DNA from: Nonlabens sp. MB-3u-79
GTDB taxonomy: Bacteria > Bacteroidota > Bacteroidia > Flavobacteriales > Flavobacteriaceae
DNA length: 64,000 bases
Direction of reading: 5' to 3'
Assembly (NCBI RefSeq): GCF_002831625.1
Contig: NZ_CP025116.1
Span: 3,120,777 to 3,184,776, forward strand
Shown here piece by piece: positions 55,081 to 63,407 of the stretch (positions within the stretch are counted from its first letter, which is position 1; each line of letters starts with the position of its first letter). The notes beneath the pieces are model-generated. The model searched no databases. It was given only the letters and a program-made list of their open reading frames with translations, and was not told the DNA's origin. The translations under genes were made by a program, and so were the position numbers.

Positions 55081-57559
55081 TGTGCTTTTACTTTTGCTGG
55101 TCTTCTGCTATTCCTGTCAAGTAGAAAAACCTAATTTACAAAGACAATACATAGATGCTCCTTGGGAGTTGTATCTAGAGCAATTCACCAATCCTATTGC
55201 CGACTCTATTACTATTCCTTCTACTGTTCATAGCGCTATCATAGCTAAGACCAGACATCCTTTTATAGGTAATAATGAAAATCGCATGCAATGGATTACC
55301 GAGACGGACTGGACCTACAAAACGCAATTTAAAGTAGATCGCAACACTCTAAAAAAAGAATATATAAATCTCAATTTTGAAGGAATAGACACCTATGCTT
55401 CTATTTCACTCAACGGTGTCACTATTCTAGAAACTGACAATGCTTTTTTACACTGGAAAACAGACGTAAAACCATACTTAAAAGAAGAAAACGAGCTGCT
55501 TATCGCCATCAAATCTCCGCTTCCAATCGAAGAAGAAAAAGCTGCGGCAAATCCGTATACCTTACCTGTTGGAAATCGAGTGTATACCCGCAAAGCTCAA
55601 TTTCAATACGGTTGGGACTGGGGACCTAAGCTCAACACCATGGGGATTATCAAACCGGTGTATCTCGAAGCTTATGATCATTTTAAAATTGAAGATGTAT
55701 ACATCAAGCAAAACTATATACAAGATTCTATAGCCAATCTCACAGCTCAAATCAAACTTTCCAGACCTATAACAGAGCAACTCACTTACCAAATCAAGGT
55801 GAATGATAGCCTCTACCCTATTAAAATCACAGACTCCTTATTGGCATCTGATGTTCATGCAACTCAAGAAGTTCATTTTGAAATCAGTAATCCACAACTT
55901 TGGTGGCCGCATAATATAGGCGAGCCTTACTTGTATGAGATGGAAGTTTTGGTTTTAAAAGACGGAAAATTAATCGACTCCAAAAAGCTCCAAAGAGGAA
56001 TACGCACCATAGAGTTAGTTAATGAGCCCGATGATTTAGGAACTTCCTTTTATTTTAAGGTAAATGGTGTTCCTGTTTATATGAAAGGTGCTAATTACAT
56101 ACCGCAAAACTCCATGCAAGATCTCGTCACCGATCAGCATTATGAAGAATTACTGAGCGATGCAGTAGACGCTAATATGAACATGCTTAGAGTTTGGGGC
56201 GGTGGCAGTTATGAGAACGATGTGTTTTATGAAAAATGCGATAAGAAAGGAATTCTAGTATGGCAAGACTTTATGTTTGCATGTGCGATGTACCCTGGAG
56301 ATGATCGCTTTCGCGAAAGCGTAACTCAAGAAATAACCCAACAAATCACCAGGTTGAGAAATCACAGCAGCATTGCCTTATGGTGTGGTAATAACGAGAC
56401 CAGTGAAGCTTGGAAACACTGGGGCTGGCAAAATGGAAGACCGCAAACAGAACGGGATAGTATTTGGGAAGACTACCGTGCTGTTTTTCAAATCGCCATG
56501 CCTAAATATGTAAGCGAACTCACCAAGGAACCTTATTGGGAGAGTACTCCAAAATTAGGTCGTGGGAATCCGCGTTATGAATTTGAAGGTGATGCGCACG
56601 ACTGGCGTGTGTGGCACGACGCTTATCCGTTTGAACATTTTGAAGATCATGTTCCTCGTTTTATGAGCGAATTTGGTTTCCAATCGCATCCCTCTTATGA
56701 AACGATACAATACATTAATAAAGATGGAAGCCTCAACATTCATTCGGTAGATTATGCCTCGCATCAAAAACACGAGCGCGGTAATGAACTCATACAAGAG
56801 TATATGGCACGAGACTTCCCTGTTCCTACTAACGATGAAGATTATGTATATGTGAGCCAATTATTGCAAGCTTACGGAATGTCCAAAGGATTCCAAGCGC
56901 ACCGACGCGCCAGACCTTATAATATGGGAACTTTATTCTGGCAACTCAATGATTGCTGGCCTGCAGTGAGCTGGTCCAGTATTGATTATTTTGGGAATTG
57001 GAAAGCCTTGCATTATCAGGCAAAACGCGATTTTGAAAATTTATTGATCAGCAATTATGTAAAAGACGGTGTTTTACACAGCTATGTGGTTAACGACGAT
57101 CTCAATGATCTTACTAGTGGTTACAGCATAAAGATCATGGATTTTTACGGTAAAGAACTTTACCAAGAATCTTTTGTAGGTACCGCAGGAATGAATTCTA
57201 GTACTAAATTTCACCACATCGATTTAAGTAGTTTAGATATTGACCTATCGTCCGTTTATGTGTATACTGAGTTTGGGTCTAGAAGAGCCATCGATGTGCT
57301 GGTCCGTCCGAAAGATTTGAAATTACCAAAGGAAGAACTATCTCTAAAAAGTATTAAAACCTCAGTTGGGTATCAGATTACTTTAAAGTCTGCTGTTTTT
57401 GTAAAAGATGCTTTTTTATACAGTCCTGTAAAAGGACATTTTTCAGACAACTTTTTTGACCTGGAACCTGATGTAGAAAAAACACTTTTCTTTGAGACAG
57501 ATAGTGATGTAGCGCCTTTGTTTAAATATAAAACCTTGAATGGGTTGATGGATCACTAG
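55070..57559 (+). CDS. Beta-mannosidase, GH2
   Basis: Hydrolyses terminal beta-mannose, such as the core mannose of N-glycans. The 829-residue lipoprotein (FCYSC lipobox) has a GH2 jelly-roll sugar-binding domain (about 30-200), an Ig-like domain, and the barrel with RVWGGGSYE near 370. The acid/base glutamate is in WCGNNE near 440 and the nucleophile glutamate in MSEFGFQSHP near 533. Overlaps CutC by 11 bases. With the GH20 enzyme it could trim the GlcNAc and mannose parts of one glycan. A palindrome copy at 56306 encodes FRES. Confidence 0.93.
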   Translation: MRYSVLLLLLVFCYSCQVEKPNLQRQYIDAPWELYLEQFTNPIADSITIPSTVHSAIIAKTRHPFIGNNENRMQWITETDWTYKTQFKVDRNTLKKEYINLNFEGIDTYASISLNGVTILETDNAFLHWKTDVKPYLKEENELLIAIKSPLPIEEEKAAANPYTLPVGNRVYTRKAQFQYGWDWGPKLNTMGIIKPVYLEAYDHFKIEDVYIKQNYIQDSIANLTAQIKLSRPITEQLTYQIKVNDSLYPIKITDSLLASDVHATQEVHFEISNPQLWWPHNIGEPYLYEMEVLVLKDGKLIDSKKLQRGIRTIELVNEPDDLGTSFYFKVNGVPVYMKGANYIPQNSMQDLVTDQHYEELLSDAVDANMNMLRVWGGGSYENDVFYEKCDKKGILVWQDFMFACAMYPGDDRFRESVTQEITQQITRLRNHSSIALWCGNNETSEAWKHWGWQNGRPQTERDSIWEDYRAVFQIAMPKYVSELTKEPYWESTPKLGRGNPRYEFEGDAHDWRVWHDAYPFEHFEDHVPRFMSEFGFQSHPSYETIQYINKDGSLNIHSVDYASHQKHERGNELIQEYMARDFPVPTNDEDYVYVSQLLQAYGMSKGFQAHRRARPYNMGTLFWQLNDCWPAVSWSSIDYFGNWKALHYQAKRDFENLLISNYVKDGVLHSYVVNDDLNDLTSGYSIKIMDFYGKELYQESFVGTAGMNSSTKFHHIDLSSLDIDLSSVYVYTEFGSRRAIDVLVRPKDLKLPKEELSLKSIKTSVGYQITLKSAVFVKDAFLYSPVKGHFSDNFFDLEPDVEKTLFFETDSDVAPLFKYKTLNGLMDH

Positions 57560-57560
57560 A

Positions 57561-57587
57561 TGTCAGTTCGAGTGAAGTCGAGAACAG
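57561..57587 (-). repeat. REP-like dispersed repeat, left copy
   Basis: TGTCAGTTCGAGTGAAGTCG-type element just after the mannosidase stop. The reverse complement matches both ends of the element at 58768-58816, so the two flank prmC in opposite orientation. Confidence 0.75.
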
Positions 57588-57812
57588 TTTAACAAGTATT
57601 GAGATTAAACTAGCAGATTCCGCATCGAGTTTCCGTTCCCCAACCCTAAAGGGTGCGGAAACAAACAGAATTCTTTTTCAAATTCAAATTTCACTTGTTA
57701 TTCTGAAATCGTTTCAGGATCTGCTTTTGATGAAAACTGAGGATTGTGCTAACTATTAACCTACGTCTTCGTAATGTAGAGACGCTGAAATAAATTCAGC
57801 GTGTAAGGCTTT

Positions 57813-57854
57813 GAAGTTCAAATTCAAGTTCGAGTTCGAGTTCAAGTTCAAATC
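57813..57854 (+). repeat. Degenerate hexamer repeat, left of prmC
   Basis: About seven units of the form AGTTCA/AGTTCG/AAATTC in a row. The last bases contain the prmC stop codon. A related array of inverted sense lies at 58699-58734, directly before the prmC start. Confidence 0.8.
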
Positions 57855-58693
57855 CTCACACATTTCATCATCCTATAATTGCCGTTCAAGTCTTTAAAAA
57901 CTTCAGAATCAAAACCCAGTTCTTTGGCTAGAGTTTTCATCTCTTCAGGTAAGTATTGATTGATTTCAAAATATAAAGTGCCATCAGGTTTTAAGGCTTT
58001 TTGAGCCAATTCTAGAATCTTGCGATAAAAAATTAAGGCATTAGTGTCGTCCACAAACAAAGCTAAATAAGGCTCGTGTTCCAGTACATTTCTGTGAATT
58101 TCTTTTTTCTCTAAATTTCGTACATATGGCGGGTTGCTTACGATCACGTCATAGGTCTCTGGCAATTTATCTAAAACCAAAACATCTTCCAATAGGGTTG
58201 TTACCGGAGTTTTTAAATGGATGGCATTTGATTGTGCGAGTTCTAAAGCTTCTGGAGAAATATCGAGCAATGTCATGCTGCAACTAGGCAAGGCTTCTTT
58301 AATAGATAAGCCTATACAACCCGTTCCAGTTCCTATATCAATCATACGGAGATAGGTTTCCTTTTTATGGTTCTCAATAATCATATGAACCAGTTCTTCC
58401 GTCTCCTGACGCGGTATCAATGTATGCTCATTTACAGCAAACTCATGTCCATAGAAATGTGCTGTTCTGGTGACGTATTGCACCGGTTTTGACGTGCACA
58501 ATTCTCTTAATGATTTATGGAGTATCCCTTCTTGAAGATGATTCAATTCTTCTCTATTATTCATTAAAAAATCAGCACGAGTCCAGTTCAACAAATCTTC
58601 ACACACAATTTGTAAAATGCTGTGGATCTCATTTTCTGGATAAAGCGATGAAAGTTGATCTTGATAAAGAAGCTTGAATTGGTTTAAAGTCAT
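57848..58693 (-). CDS. prmC: Peptide chain release factor N5-glutamine methyltransferase
   Basis: Methylates the GGQ glutamine of release factors RF1 and RF2. The 281-residue protein has an N-terminal helical domain (1-80), the SAM motif IDIGTGTGCIGL near 118-129, and the NPPY catalytic motif in VSNPPYV near 185. The start at 58693 is the first ATG. Hexamer repeats touch both ends of the gene, and REP-like repeats lie further out on both sides. Confidence 0.95.
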   Translation of the reverse strand: MTLNQFKLLYQDQLSSLYPENEIHSILQIVCEDLLNWTRADFLMNNREELNHLQEGILHKSLRELCTSKPVQYVTRTAHFYGHEFAVNEHTLIPRQETEELVHMIIENHKKETYLRMIDIGTGTGCIGLSIKEALPSCSMTLLDISPEALELAQSNAIHLKTPVTTLLEDVLVLDKLPETYDVIVSNPPYVRNLEKKEIHRNVLEHEPYLALFVDDTNALIFYRKILELAQKALKPDGTLYFEINQYLPEEMKTLAKELGFDSEVFKDLNGNYRMMKCVRI

Positions 58694-58698
58694 TTTAT

Positions 58699-58734
58699 GA
58701 AATTGAATTTGAAATTGAAATTGAACTCGAAATC
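58699..58734 (+). repeat. Degenerate hexamer repeat, right of prmC
   Basis: Six units of the form GAAATT/GAATTT/GAACTC, beginning five bases upstream of the prmC start codon. It is the inverted counterpart of the array at 57813-57854. Confidence 0.8.
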
Positions 58735-58767
58735 AATATGTAAAGATAAGAATGAAGAGTATAAAAA

Positions 58768-58816
58768 CTGTTCTCGACCTGCCTTTGCCGGCAGGCAGGC
58801 TGCGCTCGATCAGACA
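58768..58816 (+). repeat. REP-like repeat with inserted palindrome, right copy
   Basis: CTGTTCTCGAC and CTCGATCAGACA match the ends of the element at 57561-57587 in reverse. They are separated here by a 22-base segment (58778-58799) beginning CCTGCC and ending GGCAGG that can form its own hairpin. Confidence 0.75.
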
Positions 58817-58840
58817 ATAAGCTTGACATGAGCTTTGTAG

Positions 58841-58990
58841 TTAAATTTCAAGCTGTCCGTCTTTCCCGTGCGGGGCATTATTTTTATCTATCCCTTCTTT
58901 AGTTGACAAACCGATATCTAGTAGACTCCAAAGAAAAGAGAAGATTTTAATTAAAGGCCAAAACAAAATTCTTAATATAATTTCTGTCAT
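58841..58990 (-). CDS. Small membrane protein, 49 aa
   Basis: A short gene below usual length cut-offs. The ATG at 58988-58990 starts one base after the stop of the GNAT gene, so translation is probably coupled. The product has one N-terminal membrane segment (MTEIILRILFWPLIKIFSFL) followed by a polar tail (KEGIDKNNAPHGKDG). Clean frame, coupled start and membrane-protein pattern support a real gene. I do not recognise the family. Confidence 0.65.
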   Translation of the reverse strand: MTEIILRILFWPLIKIFSFLWSLLDIGLSTKEGIDKNNAPHGKDGQLEI

Positions 58991-58991
58991 G

Positions 58992-59468
58992 TCAGAATTT
59001 TAAAAGCATCTGTACCGGACAGGAGAAATGACCTGTATCGCCTAAGGGACCTTGGAGCAATTCAAAACCTACGTTTTTATACAATCCTTGTGCGTCGTAC
59101 ATATTATCCATAGTTTCTAGATAGATGCTGTCAAATCTCAGTTGAGCAGCTCGTTCTAAACAAACCGACATCATTTTCTTTCCGTATCCTTTTCCTCTAA
59201 CTTCTGGTTTAAAGTACATCTTTTGGAGTTCGCTCACATTTCCGTTGTAATTATCAAGTGGTGCAACGCCAGCACCGCCTACCACTTCCCCATCCACTTC
59301 GAGAACATAATAATCTCTACGGGGTTTTTGGTAGTGCTGGTACATAGCTTGTGTGGCAGCATCGCTATAAGCCGTTCCTATTTTAGGAGCACCGTGCTCT
59401 AAGATGGATTGCTGTATGATATTTTTGATCGCCTCATTATCTTGAGGCAGTATTTTACGTATGTTCAT
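58992..59468 (-). CDS. GNAT family N-acetyltransferase
   Basis: Acetyl-CoA-dependent acetyltransferase of 158 residues. The acetyl-CoA loop is seen in PEVRGKGYGKKMM near 88-100 (R/Q-x-x-G-x-G/A pattern), preceded by the beta-4 strand LQKMYFK and followed by IYLETMDNM. Substrate unknown. A -7 box TAAATTTG four bases before the ATG suggests a leaderless message. Likely co-transcribed with the 49-aa membrane-protein gene. Confidence 0.9.
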   Translation of the reverse strand: MNIRKILPQDNEAIKNIIQQSILEHGAPKIGTAYSDAATQAMYQHYQKPRRDYYVLEVDGEVVGGAGVAPLDNYNGNVSELQKMYFKPEVRGKGYGKKMMSVCLERAAQLRFDSIYLETMDNMYDAQGLYKNVGFELLQGPLGDTGHFSCPVQMLLKF

Positions 59469-59472
59469 AGTG

Positions 59473-59480
59473 CAAATTTA
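59473..59480 (-). promoter_or_regulatory. -7 promoter box TAAATTTG before the GNAT gene
   Basis: TAnnTTTG match on the minus strand, four bases before the ATG at 59466-59468. No -33 TTTG at normal spacing. Confidence 0.5.
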
Positions 59481-59594
59481 GAATTAAGAGCTTAAAAAAA
59501 TGAATTGCTCATCACAAATTATAAAGACTCCTAAAACATTCTTTACAGCCCTTTAGTTCGTCATTGTTTATTGTTTTTACTTTTAATTCCTCCT

Positions 59595-59602
59595 TACCTT
59601 TG
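59595..59602 (+). promoter_or_regulatory. -7 promoter box TACCTTTG before ribD
   Basis: TAnnTTTG match six bases before ATG 59609, with ATTG (59570-59573) 21 bases upstream as a weak -33. Supports 59609 as the ribD start over an in-frame ATG at 59564. Confidence 0.5.
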
Positions 59603-59608
59603 TTGCTC

Positions 59609-60622
59609 ATGACTGCGCACGAGAAATACATGCAACGCTGTTTGCAACTGGCACAAAACGGCTTGGGCACTACTTATCCTAATCCGCTGGTGGGAAGTGT
59701 GATAGTGTCTGATACTGATGAGATTCTTGGAGAAGGATGGCATAAAAAATCTGGAGAACCTCATGCAGAAGTAAACGCAGTGTTGGATGCAGAGCAAAAG
59801 GGCTGTAATGAGTCCGCTTTCGCGAAAGCGGTACTATACGTCAACCTAGAACCCTGTTCCCACACTGGAAAAACACCAGCATGCGCCACGATGATCATCA
59901 AAAAAGGCTTTAAAAAAGTGGTGATCGGCACACTGGACCCGCATGATAAAGTAGCGGGAAAAGGTATTGCCATGCTAGAAGCAGCAGGAATAGAAGTTAG
60001 TGCAGGTGTTTTAGAGCAGGAATGCAACGAGCTCAACAGGAGGTTTTTTACGTTCCACAAAAAGCAACGTCCGTATATCATTTTAAAATGGGCCGAAACC
60101 AGCGATGGCTTTATCGCGCCAACCCAAAAAGACGAGCAAAAGCCGATCTGGATCACCAACAAGCACTCCAGACAACTTGCACACCGGTTAAGAGCAGAAG
60201 AAAACGCCATTTTAGTAGGTGCCAAAACCGTTCTACACGACAACCCATCGCTCACTTGTCGCGATTGGAAAGGAATTCACCCAACACGTGTTGTACTGGA
60301 TTCTAGAAATAGCATCTCAGCAGATTTTAAAGTTATGGACAGCGCTGCTCCTACTTTAAAACTAGACCATTCTTCTACTGATGTGGATGAGATACTTCAC
60401 GAGCTTTATAAAAACGGTCTTCAATCGGTTATTATTGAAGGGGGTACGGCTACGATTCAGGCGTTTATAGATGCCCAACTATGGGATGAAGCCTATCAAT
60501 TTATGGGAACTGAAGTCTTGTTTTATCAAGGTTTAAAAGCACCTGTTTTAAAAGGAAATTACCACATCAAAGAACGCAAGACCATAAAAAAGGATGTGTT
60601 GAAAATATACAGAAACGCATGA
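59609..60622 (+). CDS. ribD: Riboflavin biosynthesis deaminase/reductase
   Basis: Bifunctional enzyme for the second and third steps of riboflavin synthesis. The 337-residue protein has a zinc deaminase domain (1-145) with HAEVNAV near 52 and the cysteines in PCSHTGKTPAC near 80-92. The NADPH reductase domain (148-337) has ILKWAETSDGFIAP, RAEENAILVGAKTV and IIEGGTATIQAF. Start chosen at 59609, where the conserved MTAHEKYMQRCLQLA begins. No FMN riboswitch is seen. A palindrome copy at 59815 encodes AFAKA. Overlaps the EamA gene by four bases. Confidence 0.94.
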   Translation: MTAHEKYMQRCLQLAQNGLGTTYPNPLVGSVIVSDTDEILGEGWHKKSGEPHAEVNAVLDAEQKGCNESAFAKAVLYVNLEPCSHTGKTPACATMIIKKGFKKVVIGTLDPHDKVAGKGIAMLEAAGIEVSAGVLEQECNELNRRFFTFHKKQRPYIILKWAETSDGFIAPTQKDEQKPIWITNKHSRQLAHRLRAEENAILVGAKTVLHDNPSLTCRDWKGIHPTRVVLDSRNSISADFKVMDSAAPTLKLDHSSTDVDEILHELYKNGLQSVIIEGGTATIQAFIDAQLWDEAYQFMGTEVLFYQGLKAPVLKGNYHIKERKTIKKDVLKIYRNA

Positions 60623-61485
60623 TTTGGTTAGTTCTAAGTATAGCGACGTCCAGCTTTCTATATGTAATTTTCAAGTATTTTGAAGTATTTAAAGTACACA
60701 CACTTCACGCCATTATAGTGAATTATATCGTGGCTTGCACCACAGGCTTTCTAGCTTACGGAAGTGTACCAGATGTAGAGGAAATCATTCATGCAGACTG
60801 GCTGTTTTACGCTTTATTTTTAGGAGCTTTATTCATCACCATTTTTAATGTCATGGCATTAACCAGTCAGAGAAACGGCTTGTCAGTCGCTGCTGTATCT
60901 GGTAAAATGTCGCTAGTTATTCCTGTAATAGCAGGGATATGGCTGTATGAAGAATCCATAGGATGGATGAAGGTAGTAGGGATTCTTCTCGCTTTGGCAT
61001 CGGTTTATCTTACATCTGTAAAGTCCAAAGAGGGGTTGACATTCAACAAGAGCTTGTTGCTGCTTCCTTTTGTTTTGTTCTTAGGAAGTGGGGTGATAGA
61101 CACCACCATCAAATATGCAGAGATCACTCATGTTCCTAGCGGTGACGAATCTTTATTTAGCGCAATTTGCTTTGCGATGGCTTTTGTCATTGGAGTTCTA
61201 GTCCTGATCTATGAGGCGACTCAAAAGCGCTTTTTAACTTTAAGATCTATAGTTGCAGGTGTTATTTTAGGAGTGCCTAATTATTACTCCATTTATTTTC
61301 TGATCAAAACCCTTAAAAACGGAATGGAAAGTAGTGTGGTGTATCCTATCAACCATGTGGGAACGGTACTTTTCACTTCTGTATTAGGCGTATTGCTTTT
61401 TAAAGAAAAGCTGATTCCTAAAAACTATATAGGGATTGTGGTGGCTATAGCAGCTATTCTTATGATCGCTTTCGCGAAAGCATGA
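60619..61485 (+). CDS. EamA/DMT-superfamily transporter
   Basis: Membrane transporter of 288 residues with about ten hydrophobic helices in two EamA repeats (about 1-140 and 150-288). The first repeat ends with the typical GILLALASVYLTS and the second with GIVVAIAAILMIAF. Substrate unknown; metabolite export is usual for the family. It overlaps ribD by four bases, so a link to riboflavin or its precursors is possible but unproven. The palindrome at 61468-61481 supplies the last residues (AFAKA) just before the stop. Confidence 0.87.
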   Translation: MIWLVLSIATSSFLYVIFKYFEVFKVHTLHAIIVNYIVACTTGFLAYGSVPDVEEIIHADWLFYALFLGALFITIFNVMALTSQRNGLSVAAVSGKMSLVIPVIAGIWLYEESIGWMKVVGILLALASVYLTSVKSKEGLTFNKSLLLLPFVLFLGSGVIDTTIKYAEITHVPSGDESLFSAICFAMAFVIGVLVLIYEATQKRFLTLRSIVAGVILGVPNYYSIYFLIKTLKNGMESSVVYPINHVGTVLFTSVLGVLLFKEKLIPKNYIGIVVAIAAILMIAFAKA

Positions 61486-61492
61486 CACAAAA

Positions 61493-61519
61493 AAAAGCCC
61501 CTCAGTACGAGAAGCTTTT
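61493..61519 (-). terminator. Terminator downstream of the 192-aa lipoprotein gene
   Basis: On the minus strand: arms AAAAGCTTCTC / GAGGGGCTTTT with two G-U pairs, five-base loop and a following T-run. It lies between convergent genes and fits the minus strand better than the plus strand. Confidence 0.65.
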
Positions 61520-61534
61520 ATAAAAAAATAGTTT

Positions 61535-62113
61535 TTACTGTCTCGTAAAGTCTCCAAAACCATCTACCTCAATTCTTTGAGTGGCACCATTAACGTTTTG
61601 AGTAGTGTCAGAGTTAATTAGGATAACGAGATCTGTAGCAGTTAGTATATCAATAGTAAAATCTGCATCCTGGCCAAATTGAGGGAGTCCAGAACTGCTT
61701 TGACTGGAGGAAGGAACCAGATCCAAATCGGATCCATTTACAACATAAGTCCCAGAATCATTAATACTTATTGTTTGGTTACCTTGTGATATTCCTTGTG
61801 AAAATATTTCAAAAGTTTGATCACCTACAACGGTATACGTACCATCGCTATTGAATGAGAGAACTGAAGTTGCACTTACCAACTCATTAGAACTGGTAGA
61901 AGCAACTGTATTACCCATAACAGTTGCAGTAAGAGTCGTGTTTGTGACATAGTCATCATAATCCCAATCTCCTACTATAGAAGCTGTTACAGTTCCTCCA
62001 CCAGAACCGGAGCCACCTCCAGGAGTTCCTCCATTAAGACTTGGGTCTAAAGGTTCTGTTTCACAAGCAATTAAGGCGGTTGCTAAAAATAATAAGCCGA
62101 GGATCTTTTTCAT
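61535..62113 (-). CDS. Lipocalin-like lipoprotein of unknown function
   Basis: A 192-residue lipoprotein: signal peptide MKKILGLLFLATALIAC, a glycine-rich linker (GGTPGGGSGSGGG) near 28-41, then a beta-rich domain beginning SIVGDWDYDDYV and containing LSFNSDGTYTVVGDQTF, as in lipocalin-like domains of Bacteroidetes. It would sit in the outer membrane. No catalytic motif. A -7 box and -33 TTTG lie upstream. Confidence 0.8.
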   Translation of the reverse strand: MKKILGLLFLATALIACETEPLDPSLNGGTPGGGSGSGGGTVTASIVGDWDYDDYVTNTTLTATVMGNTVASTSSNELVSATSVLSFNSDGTYTVVGDQTFEIFSQGISQGNQTISINDSGTYVVNGSDLDLVPSSSQSSSGLPQFGQDADFTIDILTATDLVILINSDTTQNVNGATQRIEVDGFGDFTRQ

Positions 62114-62137
62114 GGTAAGGTTTAATGATTATTTTGC

Positions 62138-62167
62138 AAAAATAATCCAAGCTTTCCATTATACAAA
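62138..62167 (-). promoter_or_regulatory. Promoter of the lipoprotein gene
   Basis: On the minus strand: -33 TTTG (62164-62167), 18-base spacer, -7 TATTTTTG (62138-62145), then 24 bases to the ATG at 62113. Fits the Bacteroidetes consensus. Confidence 0.55.
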
Positions 62168-62195
62168 GTATTGAGATGGCATAAAAAAATTACCA

Positions 62196-62801
62196 TTGAC
62201 TGATTCTTATAAAACCATCATCAAAGCCTCTGAGGAGATTCTTTATAAAGACAGAGGTAGTAAGTTCTATGGCAACGCATTTCCATTAACGGACTCTGAA
62301 GAGGTCACTGATCTCATCGCAGTCTTGCGCAATAAGCACCCAAAAGCCGGACACCACTGTTATGCCTGGAAACTAGGTCCTAGCGATGATAATTACAGAG
62401 CAAATGATGATGGAGAACCTAGTCACAGTGCAGGAGACCCTATATTAGGACAATTAATTGCTCATGAACTAAGTGATGTTCTTGTAGTTGTTTCTAGAAT
62501 CTTCGGTGGAACAAAATTAGGAGTAGGAGGTTTGATAAGCGCATACCGGGAGACGGCAAAACTAGCCCTATCCAATGCAAAAATAGTAACACGAACCATT
62601 ACCGCCGATGTAGAGATTTATTTTGAATACCCGCAAATAAGCCAAGTCATGCGCTATATAGAGGAAGAGCATTTTAAGATAAAAAAACAAGAAATGACAA
62701 CTTCCTGCTCCATCACCATTGCCGTGCCTAAATCTAGGCAACAAGAAGTGGCTGATGTTCTTAACACCATGTACCCGATTACATCAAAACCTGCAAACTA
62801 A
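62196..62801 (+). CDS. IMPACT/YigZ family protein
   Basis: A 201-residue protein of the IMPACT family. The N-domain has GSKFYGNAFPL, HPKAGHHCYAWKLG and the signature DDGEPSHSAGDPIL near 70-83, then VVVSRIFGGTKLGVGGLI. The C-terminal part (about 125-201) is the ferredoxin-like UPF0029 C-domain. Bacterial members have no settled role; translation-related regulation is suggested for eukaryotic IMPACT. Start is TTG at 62196. Converges on the PNPOx-like gene with a four-base overlap. Confidence 0.88.
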   Translation: MTDSYKTIIKASEEILYKDRGSKFYGNAFPLTDSEEVTDLIAVLRNKHPKAGHHCYAWKLGPSDDNYRANDDGEPSHSAGDPILGQLIAHELSDVLVVVSRIFGGTKLGVGGLISAYRETAKLALSNAKIVTRTITADVEIYFEYPQISQVMRYIEEEHFKIKKQEMTTSCSITIAVPKSRQQEVADVLNTMYPITSKPAN

Positions 62802-63343
62802 GGAACCAACCACTGCCCTTTCCAATCGTCTTCAGTTTTAAAAACCGCTCGTAAGTGATTGGGTCTTTTCAATCTTAAATATTCTATGGTATGTGGAACA
62901 AACTTTAAGGCTACAAAGTTACTTTCTGATCTAGGAACATAATCAACCTGATCAGGCTGATCAATTGCGCTCCCCGGAGGGACGGATGTCGTATAATCCT
63001 TTATAGACTTTTCAGAAACTTTTTGAAACAACCTTTTGATCTCTTTTTCATCTTGCACCACTTTCAATTTGCCGTCTAATCTTATTTGCAATAACTTTTT
63101 AGGATGATAAGCCAGTATACAAGCATTATCATTAGTCGTTACATAAGACATCTTCTGTGATCTTGCGTCAGTAAAAATGATACATTCTAAAGATTCGGAC
63201 ACTTCTCTTAACACTACCGTGCGAGATCTTGGTGAATTTTGTTCATCAACGGTTGATAAGGTGACATATTTGAAGGGATGTCTTCTCATAGTCATAGCCC
63301 CTCTGAGCTCGTGTGTTAAGTCAGAAAATAACTCTTGCAACAT
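62798..63343 (-). CDS. PNPOx-like FMN-binding protein
   Basis: A 181-residue split-barrel flavoprotein of the pyridoxamine phosphate oxidase-like family. The N-terminal strands read FKYVTLSTVDEQNSPRSRTVV, with the family's FTDARSQKM phosphate-binding segment near 58-66 and RLDGKLKVV later. True PdxH proteins are longer with a distinct C-terminus, so its substrate is uncertain and pyridoxine oxidation is only one option. No promoter box was seen; an intergenic palindrome (63372-63387) lies upstream. Confidence 0.8.
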   Translation of the reverse strand: MLQELFSDLTHELRGAMTMRRHPFKYVTLSTVDEQNSPRSRTVVLREVSESLECIIFTDARSQKMSYVTTNDNACILAYHPKKLLQIRLDGKLKVVQDEKEIKRLFQKVSEKSIKDYTTSVPPGSAIDQPDQVDYVPRSESNFVALKFVPHTIEYLRLKRPNHLRAVFKTEDDWKGQWLVP

Positions 63344-63371
63344 TTATCTAGCTGTTTTTTGTTTAAAATTG

Positions 63372-63387
63372 CGCTTTCGCGAAAGCG
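63372..63387. repeat. Intergenic palindrome CGCTTTCGCGAAAGCG
   Basis: Perfect 16-base palindrome in the 64-base gap between the thioesterase gene and the PNPOx-like gene. It is the second intergenic copy of the dispersed GCTTTCGCGAAAGC element. Confidence 0.9.
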
Positions 63388-63407
63388 AAACTTATAATTA
63401 TCATTTG

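Noticed and set aside
59523..59608. FMN riboswitch before ribD
   Set aside because: The gap is short and AT-rich with none of the conserved FMN-aptamer segments.
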